A stretch of 64,000 nucleotides of DNA from Allomuricauda sp. M10 (GTDB lineage: Bacteria > Bacteroidota > Bacteroidia > Flavobacteriales > Flavobacteriaceae), in assembly GCF_020782875.1 (NCBI RefSeq), contig NZ_JAJGBN010000004.1, positions 186,001-250,000 of the forward strand, given 5' to 3'. Shown here in pieces: positions 44,415 to 52,657 of this stretch. A program made the translations under genes and the position numbers. Position 1 is the first letter of the stretch, and each line of letters opens with the position of its first letter. Under the pieces are notes generated by a model. The model did no database searches. It worked only from the letters and a program-made list of their open reading frames with translations, and had not been told where the DNA came from.

Positions 44415-45000
44415 GAATCCGCTAAAGGAAAAACTAATGGAAATCAAAATCATTCTGGGATCGGGATCCCCAAGACGCAAAATGTTCTTGGAAGAATTAG
44501 GGCTCGAATTTGAAGTTCGGACCAAATCTGTGGAAGAAGTTTATCCCGAACACCTTCAAGGCAAAGAAATATCAGACTATTTAGCCCAATTGAAAGCAGA
44601 ACCTTTTAAAGCAGAGTTAAAACCCAACGAGGTTGTCATCACTTCGGATACCGTGGTTTGGCACAATGGTGTCTCCTTGGCGAAGGCGGCCGATGAAGAA
44701 GAAGCCTTTAATATGCTACGGACATTATCAGGGGACTGGCATGAAGTGATCACTTCGGTATGTTTTACTTCGAAGGACTTCCAAAAAACCGACAGTGCTG
44801 TTACCAAGGTGAAATTCAAAGAGTTCACCGATGATGAAATCAACTACTACATTGAGGAATTTGAACCCTTTGACAAAGCGGGTGCCTATGGCATTCAGGA
44901 ATGGATCGGGATGATCGGAATTGAAGAAATCCAAGGTTCCTATTCCAATGTTGTTGGTTTACCCACCCATTTGGTTTACGAGACATTGATGAACCTTTGA
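44407..45000 (+). CDS. maf: Maf family nucleotide pyrophosphatase
   Basis: 197 residues. Maf landmarks: LGSGSPRRKMFLEELG, the EVYPEHL region, SDTVVWHNG and KAGAYGIQEWIGMIG. Maf proteins hydrolyse non-canonical or modified NTPs such as dTTP/UTP or methylated derivatives. The start overlaps the KdsC-like gene (8 bp), and a Met at 44437 (MEIKIILGSGS) would give the common shorter form; I keep the first because the overlap is typical of coupled genes. It converges with the ferredoxin gene, with no gap. Confidence 0.9.
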   Translation: MTKNPLKEKLMEIKIILGSGSPRRKMFLEELGLEFEVRTKSVEEVYPEHLQGKEISDYLAQLKAEPFKAELKPNEVVITSDTVVWHNGVSLAKAADEEEAFNMLRTLSGDWHEVITSVCFTSKDFQKTDSAVTKVKFKEFTDDEINYYIEEFEPFDKAGAYGIQEWIGMIGIEEIQGSYSNVVGLPTHLVYETLMNL

Positions 45001-45231
45001 TCAAATACTTTTTACCGAAATAATCTTTACCGGACAGGCTTTTGCCGCCTGCTCACAGTTGTCAAAAATATCATCGTCGTGCGATTTGATGGTGTGAAAC
45101 CCCTTCTTGTTCTGGGAATGCAACAGCACAGATTTTCCATCTTTTTTGGACATGGCAAACTGTTCCGGCGCCATTTCCACACAGTAATTGCACCCGATAC
45201 ACTTTTCGCGCTGCAAGGTCACTACAACCAT
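45001..45231 (-). CDS. 4Fe-4S ferredoxin
   Basis: 76 residues. Cys11, Cys14 and Cys17 (CIGCNYC) with Cys66-Pro (CPV) form one [4Fe-4S] site; Cys59 is extra, as in single-cluster ferredoxins where the second set is lost. It begins with the A of the U32 gene's stop (ATG/TAG overlap on the minus strand, one base shared), so it is translated with that enzyme. Likely electron carrier for it. Confidence 0.92.
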   Translation of the reverse strand: MVVVTLQREKCIGCNYCVEMAPEQFAMSKKDGKSVLLHSQNKKGFHTIKSHDDDIFDNCEQAAKACPVKIISVKSI

Positions 45232-46484
45232 TAGGCCTCTACCTTATTTTCAACGATTTTGTACAATTTATCGGAAGCCCTGATCCTGAATTCCAAAGGA
45301 ATGGTAACAGAGTCGCCCTTTTTTCCTGTGGAGATTTGAGCATCATTCACCAACATTTGGGTCACCTTCATTTCTTTGGCTCCCGTGGTAGGGCCAGTAA
45401 TCAGAATAGTATCACCTATGGAAATATCATACGCCTCAATACTGAATTCCCCAATATTGGTCTTGGGGAAGAAATGGGCTCCTTTTCCGATGTAGACTTT
45501 TTTCTGGGTAGCCGAAGAACCAGGAATTTTACTCCACTCCCCTAATTTCTGTCCCAGATAGTATCCACTCCAAAAACCGCGGTTGTACACTTTTTCCAAT
45601 TCCTGCATCCAAGTGATGACCTTTTCCTTGTCGTAAGTACCATTGTACAAACTATCAATGGCTTGTCGGTAACAACCAATGACTTTGGCCACATATTCGG
45701 GTGCCCTGCCCCTACCTTCGATTTTCAATACTTTGATGCCAGCATCGGCCACTTGATCCAAAAAATCGATAGTACAAAGGTCTTTGGGCGACATGATGTA
45801 CTCGTTATCGAGTTCCATTTCAAAACCGGTCTCCTGGTCGATGACGGTATATTTTTTTCTGCAGTTCTGCTTGCAGGCTCCTCTATTGGCCGAAGAGTTA
45901 TAGGAATGAAGGCTCATATAGCACTTCCCCGAAACCGCCATACACAAGGCCCCGTGACCAAAAATCTCAATTTCTATCAATCGACCTGATGGACCCTTTA
46001 TCTGCTCCTTTTCAATTTGATCGGTAATTTTCTTTACTTGTCTCAAACTCAACTCCCTGCTCAACACCATCGTATCGGCAAAAAGGGCATAAAACTTCAC
46101 CGTCTCTATGTTGGTGACATTGATTTGGGTTGAAATATGCACTTCCAATCCCAGTTCCCTGGCAGAAGCAATTACCGCCTGATCCATGGCAATAATAGCC
46201 GTAAGATCGGCCTCCTTTGCTTTTTTTAGCAAGGTTTTTACGATGGAAAGATCGTGATCGTAAATGATGGTGTTCAATGTGAGGTAGGTCCTCACCCCTT
46301 TTTCCTTGCATCTTTTGGATATTTCCGGAAGATCATCCAACGTAAAATTTATGGATGCCCTTGCCCTCATGTTCAACTGCTCCACTCCAAAATAAACAGA
46401 ATCCGCCCCATTGTCCAAAGCTGCTTGCAACGATTCAAAGTTGCCTGCCGGTGCCATCAGTTCTATCTGCTGCATTCCCATCAC
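45231..46484 (-). CDS. U32 family peptidase-like protein (TrhP/RlhA-type RNA hydroxylation)
   Basis: 417 residues. N-terminal TIM-barrel opening MELMAPAGNFESLQAAL-like, here IELMAPAGNFESLQ, and the U32 signature EIFGHGALCMAVSGKCYMS with extra cysteines (NRGACKQNCRKKY). The family is named peptidase U32, but characterised members include RlhA (23S rRNA C2501) and TrhP (tRNA wobble U34), both hydroxylating with prephenate as hydroxyl donor. TrhP is the closer match by length and C-terminal beta domain. The overlapping ferredoxin suits an iron-sulfur enzyme. Confidence 0.88.
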   Translation of the reverse strand: MMGMQQIELMAPAGNFESLQAALDNGADSVYFGVEQLNMRARASINFTLDDLPEISKRCKEKGVRTYLTLNTIIYDHDLSIVKTLLKKAKEADLTAIIAMDQAVIASARELGLEVHISTQINVTNIETVKFYALFADTMVLSRELSLRQVKKITDQIEKEQIKGPSGRLIEIEIFGHGALCMAVSGKCYMSLHSYNSSANRGACKQNCRKKYTVIDQETGFEMELDNEYIMSPKDLCTIDFLDQVADAGIKVLKIEGRGRAPEYVAKVIGCYRQAIDSLYNGTYDKEKVITWMQELEKVYNRGFWSGYYLGQKLGEWSKIPGSSATQKKVYIGKGAHFFPKTNIGEFSIEAYDISIGDTILITGPTTGAKEMKVTQMLVNDAQISTGKKGDSVTIPLEFRIRASDKLYKIVENKVEA

Positions 46485-46663
46485 TTTAATGCTTCAATTT
46501 TTTTGCAAAACTACGCTTTTAGCTTGCATAACAAAAAGTTAAGCGGGATTGTTATTTTTCCTATTTCGTTACGATATAAAAACTATGATCTAACTTTAAC
46601 GGAGAGTTGTGATCCGTAACCCCTTTATTTGCAATGTATGCGCCATGTTAAAACTGTTCTAAA

Positions 46664-46698
46664 TTGCCGAAACCCTAATTTTTATCTTTCTATATTTG
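46664..46698 (+). promoter_or_regulatory. flavobacterial promoter of the PIG-L gene
   Basis: TTG at 46664-46666 and a perfect -7 box TATATTTG at 46691-46698, 24 bp apart (one more than the usual range). The start of transcription would be near 46704, 18 nt before the ATG at 46722, which supports that start. Confidence 0.6.
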
Positions 46699-46721
46699 GT
46701 TCAACCACTAAAGAACCAACC

Positions 46722-49253
46722 ATGAAGCACTTTTGGGTCCATTTTCTGTTTATCCTATTGATCAGTTTTAATTCCTTCGCCCAAAAACCTGATAAACCAA
46801 CGACTTCGGAAATTTACCACGACCTTCAAAAGTTGAACTTTTTGGGGACCGCCCTTTATGTGGCTGCCCACCCAGATGACGAAAACACCAATCTGATTTC
46901 CTATCTATCCAACCAGGAACATGCCCATACCGTGTACTTGTCCATGACCCGCGGTGATGGCGGACAGAATTTGATCGGTTCGGAACTACGGGAACTTTTA
47001 GGTGTTCTACGTACCGAAGAGCTTTTGGCTGCAAGAAACATAGATGGTGGGGAACAACGATTTACCAGGGCCAACGACTTTGGCTTTTCCAAACACCCTA
47101 ATGAAACCTTGAAGATTTGGGACAAGGACAAAGTGTTGAGTGATGTGGTTTGGGCTATTCGGAACATAAAACCCGATGTCATCATCAACCGTTTTGACCA
47201 TCGTACACCGGGATCTACCCATGGTCACCATACCTCTTCCGCCATTTTGAGTATGGAAGCCTTTGATCTGGCCAATGACGCAACAGCCTATCCTGAGCAA
47301 TTGAAATCAACATCACTGTGGCAGCCCAAAAGAGTATTTTTCAATACTTCGTGGTGGTTTTATGGCAGTCAGGAAAATTTTGAGAAAGCGGACAAATCCA
47401 ATTTGGTTAAAATGGATGTTGGTGTCTACTATCCCGAATTGGGTTTATCCAACAATGAAATAGCCGCCATGGCGCGTAGCCAACACCTTTGTCAAGGATT
47501 TGGAAGGATGACGGAGCGTGGTTCTTCGGATGAATACATAGAATTCTTGAAGGGCGACAAACCAGCCAACAATGATCTTTTTGCGGGTATCAACACCACA
47601 TGGTCGCGAGTAAAGGGTGGTGAGGCCGTTGGAGAAATCTTGTACAAAGTTCAGGACAATTTTGATTTCAGGGATCCATCCAAACACCTTCCAGATTTGG
47701 TGAAAGCCTACCAATTGCTTCAAAAAGTGGAAGATAACCATTGGAAAACCCTTAAATCCGAAGAACTTAAAAATCTTATTTTGGAATGTGCCGGGGTATA
47801 TTTGGAAGCCAGTTCCGAATCGGGTACCACAACCCCGGGAAGTGCCGCCAAAATCCGCATAGAGGCTATAAACCGAAGTGCACAGAACATCACTTTGAAA
47901 GAAATCGATATTATTGGGGCTTCATCCAAATTGACCCCGAATGTTGCGTTGGCCAACAACGAGGAAAAGAATTTTGAAATCAGTTTTACCGTTCCGGAAA
48001 ACACCGATTACACTAGTCCCTACTGGTTGAACGAACCAGGAACGTTGGGCACCTACGCGGTGAACGACCAAAGTTTGATCGGTAAACCAGAAACTCCACC
48101 AGCCTTCTCAGCCAGATTTGTACTGAATCTTGCTGGTGCTGATATGGCTTTCGATAAACCAGTGGTACACCGATTTTCAAAACCGGACAAAGGGGAACTT
48201 TATGAACCTTTTGCCGTTTTGCCTGAAGCCACTTCAAAAATTGATGAAAAGGTACTGATCTTCGCCACGGATGCCGCAAAAGATATACAAGTTAAGGTTA
48301 GGGCCGGAAAGGATAATGTGGCCGGCTCAGTTGCCTTGGATCACCCAACTGGATGGACTGTAACCCCGTCCAGTATTCCTTTCAACATTCCACAAAAAGG
48401 CCAAGAAGTGACGGTTACCTTTAAGGTTACACCGCCCCATACGGACAGTGAAGGAAAAATTTCGCCCATAATTACCATTGGAAACAAGAAATATGGCAAG
48501 GAACTTGTGGAAATTAATTACGACCATATCCCAAGACAATCCATTTTGTTGCCATCCGAAGCCAAAGCAGTTCGAATGGACATTCAAAAATCCGGAGAAC
48601 ACATTGCGTATATTATGGGAGCTGGGGATATGGTGCCGGAAAGTTTGAAACAAATTGGATATCAAGTGCATATCATCGACCCCAATGACATCCAAAAAGG
48701 TTCTTTGGATAAATATGATGCGGTTGTAGTTGGAATTAGGGCGTACAACGTAGTGGAAGCTTTGAAATTCAAACAGCCCCTGCTTTTTGAGTATGTAAAA
48801 AATGGGGGAACCATGATCGTGCAGTACAACACGGCCGGAAGATGGGCCAGCCAGTTTGAAAATATTGCCCCCTATGATCTAACCCTGTCCAGTGATAGGG
48901 TTACCGATGAAAACTCGGAGGTAAAAATCGTAGCGCCAGGGAATGCCTTGATGAATTTTCCAAACAACATCCAAAAAAGTGATTTTGATGGATGGGTACA
49001 AGAAAGGGGATTGTATTTTCCAAAGGCTTGGAGTTCAGAATTTACGCCAGTGATTTCCATGGGCGACGAAGGGGAATCACCCACCGAAGGAAGTCTTTTG
49101 GTGGCACCATATGGAGAAGGTCATTATATTTACACCGGATTGAGCTTTTTCAGGGAACTCCCTGCTGGTGTATCCGGAGCTTATAAGCTTTTTGCGAATA
49201 TGCTGTCCGTTGGAAAAAGTGAAGTAAAAAAAGAAAGTAATGTCAAAGGATAA
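46722..49253 (+). CDS. secreted PIG-L family deacetylase, multidomain
   Basis: 843 residues from ATG 46722 (MKHFWVHFLFILLISFNSFAQ, signal peptide). The first in-frame ATG (46629) precedes the promoter and would add a 31-residue non-signal extension, so I reject it. Residues 45-250 form the PIG-L fold with VAAHPDDENT (His50-Asp52) and GSTHGHHTSSA as metal ligands. The C-terminal half has beta-sandwich regions (NEW3/Ig-like, IKVRAGKDN... GWTVTPSS) and a ThuA/glutaminase-like end. It probably acts on glycan N-acetyl groups in the periplasm or on the surface. First gene of a unit with the 33-aa peptide and symporter. Confidence 0.85.
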   Translation: MKHFWVHFLFILLISFNSFAQKPDKPTTSEIYHDLQKLNFLGTALYVAAHPDDENTNLISYLSNQEHAHTVYLSMTRGDGGQNLIGSELRELLGVLRTEELLAARNIDGGEQRFTRANDFGFSKHPNETLKIWDKDKVLSDVVWAIRNIKPDVIINRFDHRTPGSTHGHHTSSAILSMEAFDLANDATAYPEQLKSTSLWQPKRVFFNTSWWFYGSQENFEKADKSNLVKMDVGVYYPELGLSNNEIAAMARSQHLCQGFGRMTERGSSDEYIEFLKGDKPANNDLFAGINTTWSRVKGGEAVGEILYKVQDNFDFRDPSKHLPDLVKAYQLLQKVEDNHWKTLKSEELKNLILECAGVYLEASSESGTTTPGSAAKIRIEAINRSAQNITLKEIDIIGASSKLTPNVALANNEEKNFEISFTVPENTDYTSPYWLNEPGTLGTYAVNDQSLIGKPETPPAFSARFVLNLAGADMAFDKPVVHRFSKPDKGELYEPFAVLPEATSKIDEKVLIFATDAAKDIQVKVRAGKDNVAGSVALDHPTGWTVTPSSIPFNIPQKGQEVTVTFKVTPPHTDSEGKISPIITIGNKKYGKELVEINYDHIPRQSILLPSEAKAVRMDIQKSGEHIAYIMGAGDMVPESLKQIGYQVHIIDPNDIQKGSLDKYDAVVVGIRAYNVVEALKFKQPLLFEYVKNGGTMIVQYNTAGRWASQFENIAPYDLTLSSDRVTDENSEVKIVAPGNALMNFPNNIQKSDFDGWVQERGLYFPKAWSSEFTPVISMGDEGESPTEGSLLVAPYGEGHYIYTGLSFFRELPAGVSGAYKLFANMLSVGKSEVKKESNVKG

Positions 49254-49254
49254 T

Positions 49255-49356
49255 ATGGATACCAAAATGGAATGGAAAAAGGAATACACCATAGTAGTCC
49301 TTTTGAACGCCATTTATATTTTGATTTTTTACTTCATCATGCTACTAAATAACTAG
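49255..49356 (+). CDS. 33-residue single-pass membrane peptide
   Basis: ATG 49255 opens one base after the PIG-L stop, and the frame ends at TAG 49354-49356, 8 bp before the symporter ATG. It reads MDTKMEWKKEYTIVV then a hydrophobic stretch (LLNAIYILIFYFIMLL) to NN. A charged head plus one membrane helix (about residues 12-31) is the design of small transporter subunits. It would be an accessory of the symporter, as short partners of SSS-family proteins are known. Too short for gene finders; the tight fit between two genes argues that it is real. Confidence 0.7.
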   Translation: MDTKMEWKKEYTIVVLLNAIYILIFYFIMLLNN

Positions 49357-49364
49357 AATTTTTA

Positions 49365-51077
49365 ATGGCCTTATTAGATTGGATCATTCTTGGCAGTACC
49401 CTATTGTTCATAGTAGCCTATGGCGTTTGGAAAACCCGTGGCAGCAAGGATGTTGATGATTATGTTCGTGGTGGAAACGATGTAAAATGGTGGACCATAG
49501 GTCTATCGGTTATGGCTACCCAGGCCAGTGCTATTACTTTTTTATCTACTCCTGGCCAAGCTTTTCACGATGGGATGGGGTTTGTGCAATTCTATTTTGG
49601 ATTGCCCTTGGCCATGATCGTCATCTGTTTGGTCTTTATCCCCATCTACAAAAAATTAAAGGTTTTTACCGCTTACGAAATGCTGGAAGGACGTTTCGAT
49701 CTGAAGACCCGCACCCTAACAGCAATCTTATTCCTGATACAACGCGGACTTGCTGCGGGAATTACCATATTTGCCCCGTCCATCATCCTTTCAGCCGTGT
49801 TGGGATGGGACCTTCGCACTTTGAACATCATCATCGGAATTCTAGTAATCATCTATACCGTTTCCGGAGGAACAAAAGCTGTAAGCGTTACTCAGAAGCA
49901 ACAGATGTTCATCATTATGTTGGGCATGTTCTTTGCCTTTTTCTTTATCCTTGGAGCCTTGCCTACCGATATTTCCTTTGATAAAGCTTTGAAAATAGCT
50001 GGGGCCAATAACAAACTCAATATTCTTGACTTCACCTTCGACACCAATAACCGTTATACCTTTTGGAGTGGTATCACTGGCGGATTCTTTTTGGCTCTCG
50101 CCTATTTTGGCACGGACCAAAGCCAGGTACAACGTTATTTATCCGGGGCATCGGTCAGGGAAAGTCAGTTGGCATTGGTCTTTAATGGAATTTTTAAGAT
50201 TCCGATGCAGTTTTTCATCCTATTGGTTGGTGCCATGGTCTTTGTTTTCTATCAATACAATGCTTCTCCTTTAAATTTCAATCCCGCGGCCACCCAAGCC
50301 GTAATGACCTCCGAATATGCTAATGAATATACGGCCCTGGAAGAGGATCATAAGAAAATCGAAATGGAAAAGCAGATTGCCCAACATGCCTTTTCCGGTG
50401 CTTTGGAACTGAAGGAGTACAACGCTATTGAGCAGGCCAAACGGGACATTATCAAAATAAACGAAAAGGAGATGGCCAGCAGGGAGGCTGCAAAGGAACT
50501 GATTGCAAAGGCCAATACCAAAGTGGAAACCAATGACAAGGACTATGTTTTCATCCACTTTATTTTGCACAATCTTCCCGTGGGATTGATAGGATTATTG
50601 TTGGCCGTGATCTTATCCGCGGCCATGTCCTCCACCGCATCCGAATTGAACGCATTGGGTACCATCACCGCCCTTGACCTATATAAAAGAAATCAGAAAA
50701 AAGATAAGGATCCCAAACACTATCTCATGGCGACCAAGGGGTTCACTTTGTTATGGGGAATTATTGCCATTTGCATAGCGAACGTGGCCAATCTGTTCGA
50801 CAATTTGATACAGTTGGTCAACATCATCGGGTCTATTTTCTATGGAAACGTATTGGGTATTTTCCTTCTTGCTTTCTTCTTCAAATTTGTAAAAGGAAAT
50901 GCCGTTTTTGTGGCCGCCATCGTTACCCAAGTCATCGTTATAATTGGTTGGTATCTGGACTGGATGTCCTATCTATGGCTCAACGCATTCGGCTGTGTAT
51001 TGGTGATTGTTTTGGCCATTATCACCCAAGGTTTCGATAACTTTTTGGGTAATGCACCAGTTGAAGTAGAAGAATAA
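49365..51077 (+). CDS. sodium:solute symporter (SSS family)
   Basis: 570 residues with about 13 hydrophobic helices. The N-terminal half carries VMATQASAITFLSTPGQAFHDGMGF, a typical SSS Na+-binding region; GGFFLALAYFGTDQSQVQRYL follows and DLYKR ends the conserved core. Between helices near residues 315-393 is a long charged, helical insertion (EEDHKKIEMEKQI ... AKANTK) of coiled-coil character, absent from most SSS members. It imports a sugar, sialic acid or similar with Na+; the linked deacetylase suggests a glycan-derived substrate (inference). Confidence 0.92.
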   Translation: MALLDWIILGSTLLFIVAYGVWKTRGSKDVDDYVRGGNDVKWWTIGLSVMATQASAITFLSTPGQAFHDGMGFVQFYFGLPLAMIVICLVFIPIYKKLKVFTAYEMLEGRFDLKTRTLTAILFLIQRGLAAGITIFAPSIILSAVLGWDLRTLNIIIGILVIIYTVSGGTKAVSVTQKQQMFIIMLGMFFAFFFILGALPTDISFDKALKIAGANNKLNILDFTFDTNNRYTFWSGITGGFFLALAYFGTDQSQVQRYLSGASVRESQLALVFNGIFKIPMQFFILLVGAMVFVFYQYNASPLNFNPAATQAVMTSEYANEYTALEEDHKKIEMEKQIAQHAFSGALELKEYNAIEQAKRDIIKINEKEMASREAAKELIAKANTKVETNDKDYVFIHFILHNLPVGLIGLLLAVILSAAMSSTASELNALGTITALDLYKRNQKKDKDPKHYLMATKGFTLLWGIIAICIANVANLFDNLIQLVNIIGSIFYGNVLGIFLLAFFFKFVKGNAVFVAAIVTQVIVIIGWYLDWMSYLWLNAFGCVLVIVLAIITQGFDNFLGNAPVEVEE

Positions 51078-51081
51078 AAAA

Positions 51082-51100
51082 ACCCACTTAAAAAGTGGGT
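51082..51100. terminator. terminator between symporter and DUF2911 genes
   Basis: Stem ACCCACTT/AAGTGGGT with an AAA loop; A tract on the left and T-rich CTTTC on the right let it work for both convergent genes. Confidence 0.85.
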
Positions 51101-51125
51101 CTTTCAATCAGTATTTGAATGCTTA

Positions 51126-51980
51126 TTACATTTCAGCCCACTCTTTTAGTGAGTCTTGGTTCATTTTTACATAATCTTGGTTGCCAGCAGCTTGAGCAGC
51201 GGCCAAAGATTTTTTAGCGGCTTCAATGGCACCTTTTTTATCACCCAATTTGGCATAGATCAAAGATTGGGTACGCATCATCCAGTAGGCTTTACCTCCA
51301 TCCAATTCAACGGCTTTGTCTACCCACTCCTTGGCTTGCTCCATGTTCATTCCTTCACTGAAATAGTATGAACCAGCAGCAAAGTAATCATTGGCGGTAA
51401 GTCCTTCGGTTTTGGACATGGTCTCGGTGATGCTTTTAATAGTCTTGTCCACGGTAGGAACCACAAACTTCACACCCACATAGGTTTTTTCCCAAAGAAT
51501 ACCCAAGGAAGCCCCGTTATTGTTCAGGTCATCAATGGAAATGGTAAAAGTTTCAATGTTTTCGGACATTGGATAGGCCTCAACCTTAACAGTGGCAGCA
51601 ACTTTAGAAGCATCCCATTCTTGTGGATTTCCCCAGTTTTCGGTGTCCGAATAAAAAATAACTTCCCAAACGGCTTCTCCCGGTTTTGTGTATATCGCAT
51701 AGGTTCCTGCCTTCAATTCTTTGCCTTCTACCACCACATCATCACTGAAGGAAATAGTTGTGTTCTTGTTGGCACCAGTTCTCCAAACAGCATCAAAAGG
51801 TACGAGGTTTCCAAAAACCGCCCTACCGCGCATGGATGGCCTGGAGTATTCTACCACCACGTCGGTTAACCCAACTTTCTGTTCCAATTTTTGAAAAGGA
51901 CTGGGAGCCGGCGTCTGTATTTGGGCATTCACGCTAAAGGATAATGCCGCAACAAATAATAAAAGTGAAATTTTTTTCAT
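51126..51980 (-). CDS. DUF2911 domain-containing secreted protein
   Basis: 284 residues from Met at 51980 (MKKISLLLFVAALSFSVNAQ, signal peptide). The longer frame from 52037 would start inside the promoter, so I reject it. The core is the DUF2911 fold (VEYSRPSMRGRAVFG; VWRTGANKNTTISF; GTYAIYTKPGEAVW), followed by TPR-like helices (AGSYYFSEGMNMEQAKEWVDKAVEL; AKLGDKKGAIEAAKKSL). Common in Bacteroidetes, function unknown. Confidence 0.9.
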   Translation of the reverse strand: MKKISLLLFVAALSFSVNAQIQTPAPSPFQKLEQKVGLTDVVVEYSRPSMRGRAVFGNLVPFDAVWRTGANKNTTISFSDDVVVEGKELKAGTYAIYTKPGEAVWEVIFYSDTENWGNPQEWDASKVAATVKVEAYPMSENIETFTISIDDLNNNGASLGILWEKTYVGVKFVVPTVDKTIKSITETMSKTEGLTANDYFAAGSYYFSEGMNMEQAKEWVDKAVELDGGKAYWMMRTQSLIYAKLGDKKGAIEAAKKSLAAAQAAGNQDYVKMNQDSLKEWAEM

Positions 51981-52009
51981 AGGAATAGTGTTACAAATGT
52001 TTAGTCGAA

Positions 52010-52037
52010 CAAAGCTAAAGATAAAGAAACCCTTCAA
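52010..52037 (-). promoter_or_regulatory. promoter of the DUF2911 gene
   Basis: On the minus strand TTG (plus 52035-52037), 17 bp, then TAGCTTTG (plus 52010-52017), a perfect TTG-N17-TAnnTTTG promoter. The start codon lies 29 bp downstream of the -7 box. Confidence 0.75.
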
Positions 52038-52101
52038 TTGTTAAGAAAACCTTAAAAACCATTCGTATATATCCCATTGGATAAGTACAATTCGATATTT
52101 T

Positions 52102-52143
52102 TTGTTTAATCTTTTATTATTTTTATTAAACAATATATCTTTG
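52102..52143 (+). promoter_or_regulatory. photolyase-operon promoter with perfect inverted repeat
   Basis: TTGTTTAAT (52102-52110) and its exact reverse complement ATTAAACAA (52125-52133) flank a 14-bp T-rich spacer; 2 bp further is the -7 box TATCTTTG (52136-52143), a perfect match. The start of transcription would fall near the ATG at 52151, so the mRNA may be leaderless. The repeat would cover the -33 region, a suitable place for a repressor or activator, for example a MerR/CarH-type light sensor. Confidence 0.65.
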
Positions 52144-52150
52144 AAAAAAA

Positions 52151-52657
52151 ATGCAAGTGACACTTTATCAACTCCATGCCAAGCAAGCATTGCCAATATC
52201 CAAATCGGAGGCGTGGCAATTTTTATCGGATCCCAAAAACCTGAAAACCATAACTCCGGAACATATGGGTTTCGATATTCTTTCTGGAGCTGACAAAAAC
52301 ATGTATCCTGGTCAGATCATTCAATATAAGGTGAAACCTTTTCCCATGTTCAGTACCATCTGGGTTACCGAAATTACCCATGTGAAGGACGGGGAATACT
52401 TTGTAGACGAACAACGTTTCGGTCCATATGCCCTTTGGCATCACAAACATTTTTTGAAAGAAGTTCCGAATGGCGTGGAGATGGAGGATATTATCGACTA
52501 TAAATTGCCATTTGGAATACTAGGAGTCTTAACCCATCCCTTTTTAGTGAAAAACCAATTGCAAAAAATCTTTGCATTTAGGGAACAGAAACTCACTGAA
52601 CTTTTTGGCAAATTGGATGGGGCACAAAATGAATTGACCCTTAAGAAAATTGGATGA
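52151..52657 (+). CDS. SRPBCC family protein (cell-division-inhibitor-like)
   Basis: 168 residues. START/SRPBCC fold: FLSDPKNLKTITPEHMGF, IWVTEITHVKDGEYF, FGPYALWHHKHFL and a C-terminal helix (VKNQLQKIFAFREQKLTELF). Many Bacteroidetes light-response operons place this type ahead of an SDR and a photolyase, and the same order is seen here. The stop codon overlaps the SDR start by 4 bp. Ligand unknown. Confidence 0.85.
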   Translation: MQVTLYQLHAKQALPISKSEAWQFLSDPKNLKTITPEHMGFDILSGADKNMYPGQIIQYKVKPFPMFSTIWVTEITHVKDGEYFVDEQRFGPYALWHHKHFLKEVPNGVEMEDIIDYKLPFGILGVLTHPFLVKNQLQKIFAFREQKLTELFGKLDGAQNELTLKKIG

